64,000 nucleotides of DNA from Pseudoruegeria sp. SHC-113. GTDB lineage: Bacteria > Pseudomonadota > Alphaproteobacteria > Rhodobacterales > Rhodobacteraceae. The translations under genes and the position numbers were made by a program. Shown here one piece after another: positions 1 through 9,460 of the stretch; the stretch's first letter is position 1, and each line of letters starts with the position of its first letter. Under the pieces are notes generated by a model. It was not told the DNA's origin. It worked only from the letters and a program-made list of their open reading frames with translations, and did no database searches. The stretch lies in assembly GCF_025376885.1 (NCBI RefSeq), contig NZ_JAHUBR010000001.1, forward strand, positions 2,790,001-2,854,000. The letters run 5' to 3'.

Positions 1-702
1 AACAATCGCAAGCTCGTTGTCGGCTATATCCTGCGCCACCACCCCTCCTGGGTGCGGCTCATCAAGGAAGCGCGCGGCCTTGGCGGGCCTTACGTGTTCC
101 GCCTGAACCTGAACCAGCAATCCTCGGGCGCGGAATGGGAAACCCACAAGGCGCTGATGCAGACGACAAGCCCGATCGTGGATTGCGGCGTGCATTACGT
201 GGATGTCATGTGCCAGATCACCGACGCCAAACCGGCGCGCGTGCACGGCATGGGCCTGCGGCTCTCTGACGAAATCGCGCCCGACATGTATAACTACGGC
301 CAGTTCCAGGTGATTTTCGAGGACGGCTCTGTGGGCTGGTACGAGGCCGGCTGGGGCCCGATGATGAGCGAAACCGCCTTCTTCGTGAAAGACATCGTTT
401 CGCCCAACGGCTCTGTCTCCATCACCGATGGCAACAAGGGCGCAAGCAGCGATATCGACGGCCACACCAAGGTCGGCGGTCTACTTGTGCACACTTCTAA
501 AAGTGACCGCACCATCGAGATGCCAGATGAACCCGGCCATCAGGAACTCTGTGACGCCGAGCAGGCCTACATGCTGCGGGCCATCGCTGAAGGCACAGAC
601 CTAACCCGCCACATGCAGGATGCCGTGCAATCGCTGCGCATCTGCCTTGCCGCCGACGAAAGCATTCGCACCGGCCAACCCATTGATCTGAAGGAGGCCT
701 GA
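1..702 (+). CDS. Gfo/Idh/MocA family oxidoreductase, C-terminal part (gene starts before the window)
   Basis: An open frame enters from the left edge and runs to TGA at 700-702, giving 233 visible codons without a start. The visible part corresponds to the C-terminal alpha/beta domain of NAD(P)-dependent sugar or inositol dehydrogenases of the Gfo/Idh/MocA family. It includes the conserved D-x-G-x-H-x-x-D stretch (DCGVHYVDV, codons 61-69), whose His is usually catalytic. The N-terminal Rossmann domain lies outside the window. The stop is one base from the next ATG, so it belongs to the same operon as the sugar-type ABC ATPase that follows. This suggests oxidation of an imported sugar or polyol; the substrate cannot be read from the sequence. 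Confidence 0.85.
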   Translation, partial: NNRKLVVGYILRHHPSWVRLIKEARGLGGPYVFRLNLNQQSSGAEWETHKALMQTTSPIVDCGVHYVDVMCQITDAKPARVHGMGLRLSDEIAPDMYNYGQFQVIFEDGSVGWYEAGWGPMMSETAFFVKDIVSPNGSVSITDGNKGASSDIDGHTKVGGLLVHTSKSDRTIEMPDEPGHQELCDAEQAYMLRAIAEGTDLTRHMQDAVQSLRICLAADESIRTGQPIDLKEA

Positions 703-703
703 C

Positions 704-1699
<996 letters not shown>

Positions 1700-1740
1700 G
1701 TTCGCATCTGTCCGGCGGATTGGCCCTCAAGCCAGACAGC

Positions 1741-1774
1741 AAGGCCCGGCGCGGGGGGAGCGCCGGGCCTTTTT
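1741..1774 (+). terminator. Rho-independent terminator of the sugar ABC operon
   Basis: A perfect 12-bp stem (AAGGCCCGGCGC at 1741-1752 pairing with 1760-1771) encloses a 7-base G-rich loop and runs into five T. It lies 41 bases after the ATPase stop. Confidence 0.88.
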
Positions 1775-1804
1775 CGATCCAACAGGGTCACTTTTCGCTA
1801 CAAA

Positions 1805-1842
1805 GGGCAGCGCCGCCCCATGGGGGCGGGCCGGCGCTGCCC
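1805..1842. repeat. Long intergenic hairpin
   Basis: GGGCAGCGCC (1805-1814) pairs with GGCGCTGCCC (1833-1842). Inside it GCCCC (1815-1819) pairs with GGGGC (1823-1827), with a bulge at 1828-1832. It lies between two terminators pointing at each other and has no T-run of its own. Possible extra transcription barrier or palindromic repeat; function unknown. Confidence 0.6.
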
Positions 1843-1865
1843 GGGCCGCTGCGCGCCCCGGGCAA

Positions 1866-1893
1866 AGAAAAAGGCGGCCTCAAAGAGCCGCCT
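1866..1893 (-). terminator. Rho-independent terminator of lysK
   Basis: Read on the minus strand, a 7-bp stem (1887-1893 with 1872-1878) is followed by a run of T (the A-rich stretch 1868-1872). It lies 26 bases beyond the lysK stop. Confidence 0.8.
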
Positions 1894-1919
1894 CTCCCAG
1901 ATTAATGCTAGGTCCCTTA

Positions 1920-3563
1920 TCAGGCCAGCTCACCTGCAAGCGCGCTTTCGATCAGCGCGATGCTCTCATCCACCCCGTAAAGCGCGATGAAGCCGCCGAA
2001 GCGCGGGCCCTGGCTTGCGCCCAGCAGCACCTCGTAAAGCGCGCCGAACCATTCGCGCAGGTTCTCGAACCCGTGGTTCTTGCCCACAGCGAACACCAGC
2101 GACTGCAGATCGTCCGCATCCTCGAAGCTGAAGCCCGACAAATCGGCCTCCTGCCCCATCGCGGCGTTCTTCTTCTCGATCATCGCCTTGGCCACGTCGA
2201 TGTCCTTCAGGGCGGCCACCAGATCGGTGAGTGCGGCGCGCTCCTGCTCGCTCGGCGCGCGGTAGACCTTCGCGGGCTTCACGAAATCATTGTAGTAGCG
2301 CACGGCGAAACCGGCGGCCTGATCCATCTGCGGGTTGGCCTCGGGGCTGGCCTCGGGCGCATAGCGCTGGATGAAGCCCCAGAGCTTGTCTTTCTCCTCG
2401 GCCCCGGACACGGAAGCGAGGTTGAGCAGCATGGAGAAGGGCACCACCATGTCGGAGATCGGCACGTCGCCGCCGTGGATATGCCAGACCGGGTTGTTCA
2501 ACTGGGCCTTCAGATCCTGATCCGGGTAGGCGCGCAGTTGCTGGTGGTATTCATCCACCGCCTTCGGGATCACGTCGAAATGCATCCGCTTCGCCGTTTT
2601 CGGCTTCTGATACATGAAGTAGGCAAGGCTCTCGGTGGAGGCATAGGTCAGCCACTCGTCGATCGACACGCCGTTGCCGGAGGATTTGGAGATCTTCTGG
2701 CCGTGCTCATCAAGGAACAGCTCGTAGGTGAAATGCTCCGGCGCGGGCCAGCCAAGGATGCGGCAGATGCTGTCGTAGATCGGCGTGTTGGTGGAGTGAT
2801 CCTTGCCGTACATCTCGAAATCGACCTCCAGCGCCGCCCAGCGCGCGCCGAAATCGGGCTTCCACTGCAGCTTAACGTTGCCGCCGGTGACAGGCAGCGT
2901 CCATTCCTTGCCGGTCTCATCGTCGAAGGTGATCGTGTGGTTTTCCGCATCCACCTTCTTCATCGGCACATAGAGCACGCGGCCGGTTTCCGGGTGGATC
3001 GGCAGGAAGATCGAATAGGTCTGGCGGCGCTCTTCGCGCAGGGATTTGAGCATGACCTCCATGATCGCGTCATACTTCTCGCAGGCGCGTTTCAGGATCT
3101 CGTCAAAAGCACCGGAGCGGTAGTATTCGGTGGCCGAATAGAACTCGTACTCGAACCCGAAGGTGTCGAGGAAACGGCGCAGCATGGCGTTGTTGTGATG
3201 GCCGAAGCTATCGAATTCCTCGAACGGGTCCGGCACCGAGGTGAGCGGCTTCTGCAGATGCTCTTTCAGCATCTCCTGGTTGGGCACATTGCCCGGCACT
3301 TTGCGCATGCCGTCCAGATCATCCGAAAAACAGATGAGCTTGGTGGGCAGATCGCTGATCACCTCGAAAGCGGTTTTGATCATCGTGGTGCGGGCCACTT
3401 CGCCGAAGGTGCCGATATGAGGCAGGCCCGACGGGCCATAGCCCGTCTCAAACAGCACGAAGCCCTTCTTGGGCGGCTGCTTCTGATAGCGTTTGAGCAC
3501 CCGGCGCGCTTCCTCGAAGGGCCAGGCTTTCGAACTCATTGCAGTCTCGCGAAGATCAGACAT
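1920..3563 (-). CDS. lysK: Lysyl-tRNA synthetase, class I
   Basis: Charges tRNA-Lys with lysine in the cytoplasm. The 547-residue protein is a class I (archaeal-type) LysRS: HIGT at 49-52 is the HIGH motif and KISKS at 291-295 is the KMSKS motif. Neither belongs to the unrelated class II LysRS found in most bacteria. Class I LysRS is the usual form in Alphaproteobacteria. ATG at 3563 is chosen because AAGGAAAA precedes it; Met9 is an alternative. It is monocistronic, with its own candidate promoter and terminator. A 692-codon open frame on the other strand is only the antisense of this gene. Confidence 0.97.
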   Translation of the reverse strand: MSDLRETAMSSKAWPFEEARRVLKRYQKQPPKKGFVLFETGYGPSGLPHIGTFGEVARTTMIKTAFEVISDLPTKLICFSDDLDGMRKVPGNVPNQEMLKEHLQKPLTSVPDPFEEFDSFGHHNNAMLRRFLDTFGFEYEFYSATEYYRSGAFDEILKRACEKYDAIMEVMLKSLREERRQTYSIFLPIHPETGRVLYVPMKKVDAENHTITFDDETGKEWTLPVTGGNVKLQWKPDFGARWAALEVDFEMYGKDHSTNTPIYDSICRILGWPAPEHFTYELFLDEHGQKISKSSGNGVSIDEWLTYASTESLAYFMYQKPKTAKRMHFDVIPKAVDEYHQQLRAYPDQDLKAQLNNPVWHIHGGDVPISDMVVPFSMLLNLASVSGAEEKDKLWGFIQRYAPEASPEANPQMDQAAGFAVRYYNDFVKPAKVYRAPSEQERAALTDLVAALKDIDVAKAMIEKKNAAMGQEADLSGFSFEDADDLQSLVFAVGKNHGFENLREWFGALYEVLLGASQGPRFGGFIALYGVDESIALIESALAGELA

Positions 3564-3889
3564 CGTGCTAACTTTTCCTTAGTATCGCAGCCCCGTGCCA
3601 CGACAAAGCGTGTCCTAAGTGCGGCTCAGCTTAAGGTCAATGTTCCGATGCGCGTTTGGCGCCAGATTCGCGCCGAATAAGACCTGAACAACCCTGTCTG
3701 CGCACACGGCGCAAGCCCCTTGGTCCTTATGGGAAAAGGACACCACGCGCGGACCACGTTTCAGATGCCTGTAAAACATGGTATCATGACACCCGCAACC
3801 ACGCACGAACAGCAGGTCACATCCCAAAGCTGACCGCCGCCACCCATCAGACGACGGTCTCTTTTGCAATCGCTTCTCGGGAGTGCAAA
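3564..3889. other. Divergent intergenic region between lysK and the RTX gene
   Basis: 326 bases without a credible gene. The lysK promoter candidate is at 3612-3640. For the RTX gene a weak candidate is TTTCAG (3759-3764), 17 bases, then TATCAT (3782-3787). A reading frame continuous with the RTX gene extends back to 3656, but it lacks the character of the protein and the good ribosome site lies at 3879-3883. Confidence 0.6.
3612..3640 (-). promoter_or_regulatory. Candidate lysK promoter
   Basis: On the minus strand TTGACC (3635-3640), a 17-base spacer and TAGGAC (3612-3617) lie about 50 bases before the lysK start. The -35 matches the alphaproteobacterial TTGAC consensus; the -10 is weaker. 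Confidence 0.5.
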
Positions 3890-5725
3890 ATGACGCTACT
3901 GCCTTCAGACATTCAGACTGTCTCAACCGTGTTCGACGATCCAACGCTTGAATTTCTGGTCGCTGCCGATGTTGAGCTCGTGACGATCGGCGGACGCACG
4001 TTTCTCTACGTCGCCTCAATCGTCGACGATGGCATTGCCGTTTTCGAACTCACCTCAAACGGAACACTGCTGCCGCTGCCCGATGTGGAAGACGACGGCA
4101 CCGTTGAGTTGGACGGGGCCTTTCAACTGACAAGTCTCGAGATCGGCGGATCGACGTACCTTTTGGCCAGTGGTCAATTCGACGACGGCCTTTCCCTGTT
4201 CTCCGTCGACCCGTCCACCGGCGCACTCTCGCATGTCGACAGTATCTCAGACACACCGGCACTCGAACTCGACGGCGCTTCCGGCCTTACAAGCGTCACC
4301 ATTGGGAGCCGGACGTTCGTCGTCGTCGCCGGTTACAATGACAGCGGGATCTCTGTTCTGGAAATCGGGCAGAACCTGCACTTCAGCCACGTGCAGAGCA
4401 TCCCGGACTCCGGCAACCTCGAGCTTCAAAACGCCTATTTCAGCCATGCCACCACGGTAGGCGGGAAGGTTCTGGTCTTTGTAACCGGGTATCTGGACGA
4501 CGGGATCAGCGTGTTCGAGATGGATCCCGCCGGCGGTCTGACGCCTCGGTTCGATCTCGCCGACAGCGCTGCCACGTTGCTGGGCAGACCGGCGGAGATG
4601 GCCTCCGTCGACATTGATGGCACCACCTATCTCTACGTCGCCAGCCAGGCCGAAGCCGGGGTTTCGATCTTCTCCGTATCCCCTGACGGAACCCTGACCC
4701 CCTCGGGGCAGGTCAGCGATCCGGCAATGGCCGGAGCACACGGGCTATCCACCCATGATATCGGCGGCACAACCCTGCTCGCCGTCGCATCGCAAACAGC
4801 TGGAACAGTGAGTGTGTTTGCCGTGCAGTCCAATGGAGGGCTCTCGCTTGTCGGGCGCCTGTCCGATGACGGCAACACTGCTTTTGCGGGCACATTGCAC
4901 GGCGCCTTCACGGAGATTGAAGGCCGGTTGTTCTATGTTGCCTCCGGCGCATCCGATAGCGGAGTCTCGGTGCTTGAAATCGGCGGCGGCGATGCCACGC
5001 TGGAGGGCACCGAGGGCGATGATCAGATTCTGGGGTTGGGTGGGGACGACCACCTGATTGGCCAGGCCGGAGACGACACGCTGAATGGCGGGGCGGGTGA
5101 CGACACGATGGTCGGCGGGGCCGGAGCGGATGTTCTGGACGGCGGCGACGGGACCGACACGGCGGTATATGAAGGCAGCGAAGATGTTATCGTGTCTCTC
5201 GTGGATGGCACGGGATCGTCGGGCGACGCCGAAGGCGACACGCTGTCAGGGATCGAAAATCTTGTCGGCGGAGATGGCGATGATGATCTGATCGGAAACG
5301 CCAGCGACAATCAGCTCGACGGCGGTGCGGGCCGCGACGCCCTCCGCGGCAACGAAGGCGGCGACGTCCTTTCAGGCGACGACGGCAACGATGTTCTGGA
5401 CGGCGGCGCAGGAGCCGACGTGCTGGACGGTGGAGCAGATCGCGACACGCTGGACGGCGGCACCGGAGACGACATCCTCACAGGCGGTGCCGGCAGGGAT
5501 TGGTTCGTGTTCCGCGCTGAATTCGGATCTGACACTGTGACGGATTTCGAACACCAGACGGATCGAATTGACCTGCGCGCCTACCCCGATCTGGTCAGGT
5601 GGCAGCAGCTAAGTTTCGAACAGGTGGGTGATGACGTGCTGATGACGATCCATGGCACAGCAGATTCAATCCTGTTTCTTGATCAGACAGCGGAAGATTT
5701 CGGACGCAGCGATTTCCTGCTTTGA
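3890..5725 (+). CDS. Large RTX calcium-binding protein with N-terminal seven-repeat propeller-like domain
   Basis: A predicted secreted 611-residue protein. The first ~365 residues hold seven copies of a motif of about 27 residues (x-T-x-x-x-I-G-G-x-T-F-x-x-V-A-x-x-x-D-D-G-I-S-V-F-E-x). They start near 28, 79, 132, 184, 236, 285 and 338, which fits a seven-bladed beta-propeller. Residues ~371-537 are RTX nonapeptides (GGxGxDxLx) that bind calcium. The tail (538-611) resembles the C-terminal secretion region of RTX proteins, and there is no N-terminal signal peptide, so type I secretion is expected. No type I transporter gene is nearby. The start is set by GGGAG at 3879-3883, six bases before ATG 3890. 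The ligand or activity is unknown; no catalytic motif was recognised. Confidence 0.85.
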   Translation: MTLLPSDIQTVSTVFDDPTLEFLVAADVELVTIGGRTFLYVASIVDDGIAVFELTSNGTLLPLPDVEDDGTVELDGAFQLTSLEIGGSTYLLASGQFDDGLSLFSVDPSTGALSHVDSISDTPALELDGASGLTSVTIGSRTFVVVAGYNDSGISVLEIGQNLHFSHVQSIPDSGNLELQNAYFSHATTVGGKVLVFVTGYLDDGISVFEMDPAGGLTPRFDLADSAATLLGRPAEMASVDIDGTTYLYVASQAEAGVSIFSVSPDGTLTPSGQVSDPAMAGAHGLSTHDIGGTTLLAVASQTAGTVSVFAVQSNGGLSLVGRLSDDGNTAFAGTLHGAFTEIEGRLFYVASGASDSGVSVLEIGGGDATLEGTEGDDQILGLGGDDHLIGQAGDDTLNGGAGDDTMVGGAGADVLDGGDGTDTAVYEGSEDVIVSLVDGTGSSGDAEGDTLSGIENLVGGDGDDDLIGNASDNQLDGGAGRDALRGNEGGDVLSGDDGNDVLDGGAGADVLDGGADRDTLDGGTGDDILTGGAGRDWFVFRAEFGSDTVTDFEHQTDRIDLRAYPDLVRWQQLSFEQVGDDVLMTIHGTADSILFLDQTAEDFGRSDFLL

Positions 5726-5781
5726 GATCCGGGCGGTTCGCGGCTCGGGAGGGAGCGCCCCTCTCACCCATCGCCAACTGT

Positions 5782-6825
5782 TCATGGGGCAATCACGACG
5801 CGGCGTTTCTCGCGCGCGGCCTGTTTGACGGCGGCGAGCACCCGCAGCGTGCGCAGCCCCTCCTCGCCGCTCACCAGCGGCGCGGCCTGCCCGGCGATCA
5901 CTTCTGCGAAATGATCCAGCTGCGCTTCCAGCGGATCTTCCGCTTCCACAGTGAGGCCCTCGCGGGTGATCGGCTCCCACCAGCCGCGCTTTTGAGGGTG
6001 GTGCCAGAGCCCCAGATCGGGGATCGACAGCGCGCCACGGGTGCCTGCGATCGTATAGGCGGGCACGTCGGTTTTCGGATAGGCCGGGTTCTCGCCGGAC
6101 GCAAACTCCCAGCTCCACGGCGACACCGCGCAGTCGGAGATCGACACCGTTCCCAGCGCGCCGCCTGCGAACTCCAGCAGCATGGCGGCTGTGTCTTCCA
6201 CGGCGAAGCCGCGCACCGCGTTGCTCTCTACGGCCTGCACCGCCGTGACCTCACCGCAGAGGTGGCGCAGCAGGTCCAGATCATGGATCAGGTTGATGAA
6301 AACAGGCCCCGCCCCTTCCGCGCGCCGCCAATCGGGCGCGAAGTAATCTTCGGGTTTGTAGAGCCAGAACAAAGCGTTGGCCGCTACGATCCGCCCCAGA
6401 CGCCCAGCCTCGATGGCCTCTTTTACGGCCCGGATCAGCGGGTTGTAGCGGCGATGATGGCCCACCAGCACCGGCACGCCCGCCGCCTGCGCCGCCGCCA
6501 CCAGTTGCTCGGCTTCTTCCACCTTGTCGGCGATAGGTTTCTCCACAAGCACCGGCACCCCGCGCGCCACGCAGGCCAGCGCCTGCGCCACGTGGAGCTG
6601 GTTGGGCGAGGCCAGCAGCGCACCATCGGGCGTCACGGCCTCAAGCGCTTCATCCAGCGCGGCAAACAACGGCACCCCGGCCTGCGCAGCCACCTGCGTG
6701 GCCTGCGGGGCCGGATCCACGATGCCCGCCAGCCAGCCGCGCGCGCCCAGCATCGCGATATGGCGCTGCCCGATAAGCCCCGCGCCGACAACAATAATCC
6801 GTGGTTTTTCCATGCCCCTACCCAT
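5782..6825 (-). CDS. Gfo/Idh/MocA family NAD(P)-dependent oxidoreductase
   Basis: A 347-residue dehydrogenase. The N-terminal Rossmann fold shows GAGLIGQRH near residues 11-19, and the EKP motif (EKPIAD) around residue 95 supplies the conserved Lys. The C-terminal domain carries INLIHDLDLLR, matching the catalytic His region of the family. ATG 6825 is chosen because GGGAG sits 7 bases upstream; frame upstream to 6849 and a later ATG at 6813 are alternatives. It is convergent with the RTX gene and divergent from the TerB-like gene, so it is probably monocistronic. The substrate (sugar, inositol or similar) is not evident. Confidence 0.9.
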   Translation of the reverse strand: MGRGMEKPRIIVVGAGLIGQRHIAMLGARGWLAGIVDPAPQATQVAAQAGVPLFAALDEALEAVTPDGALLASPNQLHVAQALACVARGVPVLVEKPIADKVEEAEQLVAAAQAAGVPVLVGHHRRYNPLIRAVKEAIEAGRLGRIVAANALFWLYKPEDYFAPDWRRAEGAGPVFINLIHDLDLLRHLCGEVTAVQAVESNAVRGFAVEDTAAMLLEFAGGALGTVSISDCAVSPWSWEFASGENPAYPKTDVPAYTIAGTRGALSIPDLGLWHHPQKRGWWEPITREGLTVEAEDPLEAQLDHFAEVIAGQAAPLVSGEEGLRTLRVLAAVKQAAREKRRVVIAP

Positions 6826-6862
6826 GCCTATTCTCCCGTTTCGCCCCACTCTAACGGCGCGG

Positions 6863-6886
6863 CGCGAAACCGGTAGCGGTTTCGCG
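6863..6886. repeat. Perfect inverted repeat
   Basis: CGCGAAACCG (6863-6872) and its exact complement (6877-6886) are separated by four bases. It lies between divergent genes, so it could be an operator or a palindromic repeat unit. Confidence 0.6.
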
Positions 6887-6909
6887 GCAAACCGGCACGC
6901 GCCTGCGGC

Positions 6910-6937
6910 GCAAAACCCCGCCGATCGGCGGTTTTGC
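6910..6937. repeat. Near-perfect 28-base inverted repeat
   Basis: GCAAAACC (6910-6917) pairs with GGTTTTGC (6930-6937) around the palindrome CGCCGATCGGCG, with two unpaired C. It is the second of two hairpins within 75 bases, upstream of the TerB-like gene. Confidence 0.6.
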
Positions 6938-6999
6938 CCTCTGGCCCTTGGCGCGGCCCGCCACTATCCTCGCTTCAAGCCAGTTATTGGAGAAGACCC

Positions 7000-7428
7000 G
7001 TGTCCCAGATCCCCACCACCCTCACGGCGCAAGATTGCCTCGTGGCCATCATGATCGCCGAATCCGCTTCCGACGAGGTGGTCCGCACCAGCGAGCTTGT
7101 CACGATCCAGCGCATCGTGAACCATTTCCCGGTGTTCCACGATTACGATCAGGACCGCATGAGCACGGTGAGCAACATCGTTTTTGACCTTCTGGAAGAG
7201 GAAGACGGGCTCGATGCGCTCTTCGGTCTCGTGCGCGAGAACCTGCCGGAGCGGCTTTACGAAACGGCCTATGCCATGGCCTGCGACGTGGCCGCCGCCG
7301 ATGGCACGCTGCACGGCCCCGAGCTGCGCCTGCTGGAAGAGATCCGCTACGAGCTGAACATCGACCGCCTGCACGCCGCCGCCATCGAACGCGGCGCGCG
7401 CGCCCGGCACATGACGTTGGGCGGCTAA
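7000..7428 (+). CDS. TerB-like (tellurite resistance TerB family) protein
   Basis: A 142-residue soluble, acidic, mostly helical protein resembling single-domain TerB/DjlA-N-like proteins, which often bind metals through acidic residues. Acidic stretches include DLLEEEDGLDALF and VAAADGTLHGPELRLLEEI; the latter is the recognisable TerB core. The start is GTG 7000, because GGAG at 6989-6992 is correctly spaced, while the longer frame back to 6934 has low-quality sequence. No other ter gene is in the window, so a role in tellurite resistance is doubtful; the name is a family label. It is followed by the ABC/FtsX/DUF3299 set after 27 bases and may be cotranscribed with it. Confidence 0.75.
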   Translation: MSQIPTTLTAQDCLVAIMIAESASDEVVRTSELVTIQRIVNHFPVFHDYDQDRMSTVSNIVFDLLEEEDGLDALFGLVRENLPERLYETAYAMACDVAAADGTLHGPELRLLEEIRYELNIDRLHAAAIERGARARHMTLGG

Positions 7429-7455
7429 GCACCAGCGAGCCGAGGCCACCTGCGC

Positions 7456-8160
7456 ATGATCGATCTGAGCAATGTTGCCTACAGCTGGCCGGGGGCTACG
7501 GCCGCGCCCGGCGCTGGTGTGGCGCGGTTGAAGATCGACGCTTTCCACCTTGGCAAAGGCGAAACCGCCTTCCTGCATGGCCCCTCGGGCTGCGGGAAAT
7601 CCACTTTCCTTGGCCTTGTCTCCGGCGTGCTGAAGGCCGACTCGGGCGAAGTGTGCGTGGATGGCACCGATCTTGGCAGCCTCTCCGCCGGGGCGCGGGA
7701 TCGCTTCCGGGCGGAGCGGATGGGGGTGATCTTTCAGCAGTTCAACCTGCTGCCCTACCTTTCCGTGCTGGAGAACGTGCTGCTTTCGGTGCGGTTTTCG
7801 CCCAAGCGCCGCGCCGCCTGCGGGGCCGATCCTGCGGCCGAGGCGCTGCGGCTGCTCACCCATCTGCGCATGGGCGCGCCGGAGCTTCTGGCCGCGCCCG
7901 TCTCCCGCCTGTCGGTCGGCCAGCAACAACGCGTCGCTGCCGCCCGCGCGCTTCTGGGCCGTCCGCCGGTGGTGCTTGCCGATGAGCCGACCTCTGCGCT
8001 GGATGAAGAGGTGAAGGCCGAGTTCCTTGACCTCCTGATGGCCGAATGCGCGCAAGCGGGCAGCAGCCTTCTCTTCGTCAGCCACGACCCGCGCCTCGCC
8101 GCGCCCTTTGACCGCGCGCTGGCGTTTCGCGATTTCGCCCAAGCCGAGGCCGCCGCATGA
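7456..8160 (+). CDS. ABC transporter ATP-binding protein, LolD/MacB type
   Basis: A 234-residue ATPase of the group that works with FtsX-like permeases. Walker A GPSGCGKST is at 42-50, the signature LSVGQ at 152-156 (V in place of the usual G), Walker B VVLADEP at 172-178 and the H-loop in SHDPR near 214. It overlaps the permease gene by ATGA, so the two are translationally coupled. With the DUF3299 gene it forms a three-gene set. I recall similar sets near zinc-uptake loci (Zrg) in vibrios; that link is from memory. Lipoprotein or macrolide transport is less likely, since no LolC/E or MacA partner is present. Confidence 0.88.
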   Translation: MIDLSNVAYSWPGATAAPGAGVARLKIDAFHLGKGETAFLHGPSGCGKSTFLGLVSGVLKADSGEVCVDGTDLGSLSAGARDRFRAERMGVIFQQFNLLPYLSVLENVLLSVRFSPKRRAACGADPAAEALRLLTHLRMGAPELLAAPVSRLSVGQQQRVAAARALLGRPPVVLADEPTSALDEEVKAEFLDLLMAECAQAGSSLLFVSHDPRLAAPFDRALAFRDFAQAEAAA

Positions 8161-9422
8161 TCGCGCTTGCTTATCGTAGCCTGCTGAACCGGCGCTTCAC
8201 GCTCTTGCTCACGGTACTGGCCATCGCGCTGTCCGTGGCGCTGCTGCTGGGCATCGAACGACTGCGCCAGCAGGCGCGCGATGGGTTCACGCAATCGGTT
8301 TCCGGCACCGATCTGATCGTCGCGGCGCGTGGCAATGATCTGCAGATCCTGCTGGCCGCCGTTTTCGGCATCGGCTCCACCTCCAACACGCTGGATTGGG
8401 ACGCCGTCGAGGCCCTGCGCGCCATGCCGGAAGTCGCGTGGGCCGTGCCGATCTCACAAGGGGACAACCACCGGGGCCACCCGGTGATCGGCACCGAGCC
8501 CACCTATTTCGAGCGTTTCCAATATGGCCGCCGCGAGGCGCTTGCCTTCGCACAGGGGCGCAGCTTTGACACCTCCCAAGAGGCCGTGATCGGGGCGGAA
8601 GTGGCCACCCGGCAGGGCTACGGGCTTGGCACCACCATCGTGAACGCCCATGGCGCGGGCGATGTCTCCTTCGATCTGCATGATGAAGCCCCTTTCACCG
8701 TCGTCGGCATCCTTGCCCCAACCGGCACGCCGGTGGATCGCATGGTCTATGTGCCGCTCGAAGGGTTTGACGCGATCCACGCCGACAGCGCCGCAGCGCC
8801 CGCAACGGCAGACCCTTTCGCCGCCCCCTCCGCCCCCACTGTGCCCGCGGAGGCCAATGCCCCCTACCGCCCCAAGGCCGTGAACGCCGTTTTCATCGGG
8901 CTGGCCTCCCCCACGGCGATCCTGAACGTGCAGCGCAAGGTGAACCAATATGAGGCCGCGCCGCTCACCGCCGTGATGCCCGCCGTCTCGCTGCAGGGGC
9001 TGTGGCAGATCACCGGCACCGCCGAAGACACGCTGCGCGCCATGAGTTGGGCCGTTGTTGTTGCCGGGCTGATCGGCCTCGTGGTGATGCTTGCGGCCAC
9101 GCTCGAAGGGCGGCGGCGCGAGTTCGCCATCCTGCGCTCGGTGGGTGCGACGCCCGCGATGATCATGCGGCTGATCCTTGGCGAGGCGCTGCTGATCACG
9201 GGATTGGGAATTTGCGCCGGGCTCATTCTGCTTTACCTGTTGCAGGCGGTGGCGGCGCCGCTGCTCGCGCGCGAGTTCGGCCTGCATCTGGGCTGGGCGC
9301 TTTCCAGCCGGGAGCTTATGCTGCTCGGCGCGGTGCTGCTGGCGGCCCTGCTGGCCAGCCTCGCCCCCGCATGGCGCACCTACCGCGCAACGCTGGCCGA
9401 CGGGCTGACCCCTCGGCTCTGA
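8157..9422 (+). CDS. FtsX-like ABC transporter permease
   Basis: A 421-residue inner-membrane protein with the MacB/FtsX layout. One N-terminal membrane segment (about residues 12-32) is followed by a large periplasmic MacB-PCD-like domain to about residue 290, then three membrane segments near 295-315, 340-375 and 388-410. Such permeases usually couple ATP hydrolysis to movement of a periplasmic partner rather than forming a channel. Its start overlaps the ATPase stop. A low-complexity Pro/Ala stretch in the periplasmic domain (around 213-235) is unusual and may be a linker. Confidence 0.88.
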   Translation: MIALAYRSLLNRRFTLLLTVLAIALSVALLLGIERLRQQARDGFTQSVSGTDLIVAARGNDLQILLAAVFGIGSTSNTLDWDAVEALRAMPEVAWAVPISQGDNHRGHPVIGTEPTYFERFQYGRREALAFAQGRSFDTSQEAVIGAEVATRQGYGLGTTIVNAHGAGDVSFDLHDEAPFTVVGILAPTGTPVDRMVYVPLEGFDAIHADSAAAPATADPFAAPSAPTVPAEANAPYRPKAVNAVFIGLASPTAILNVQRKVNQYEAAPLTAVMPAVSLQGLWQITGTAEDTLRAMSWAVVVAGLIGLVVMLAATLEGRRREFAILRSVGATPAMIMRLILGEALLITGLGICAGLILLYLLQAVAAPLLAREFGLHLGWALSSRELMLLGAVLLAALLASLAPAWRTYRATLADGLTPRL

Positions 9423-9460
9423 GCCGACACGAGACAAAAGACGACACAGGAAACCGACAA

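Noticed and set aside
3656-3889. N-terminal extension of the RTX gene
   Set aside because: In frame, but Arg/His-rich and unlike the acidic protein; the Shine-Dalgarno site fits ATG 3890.
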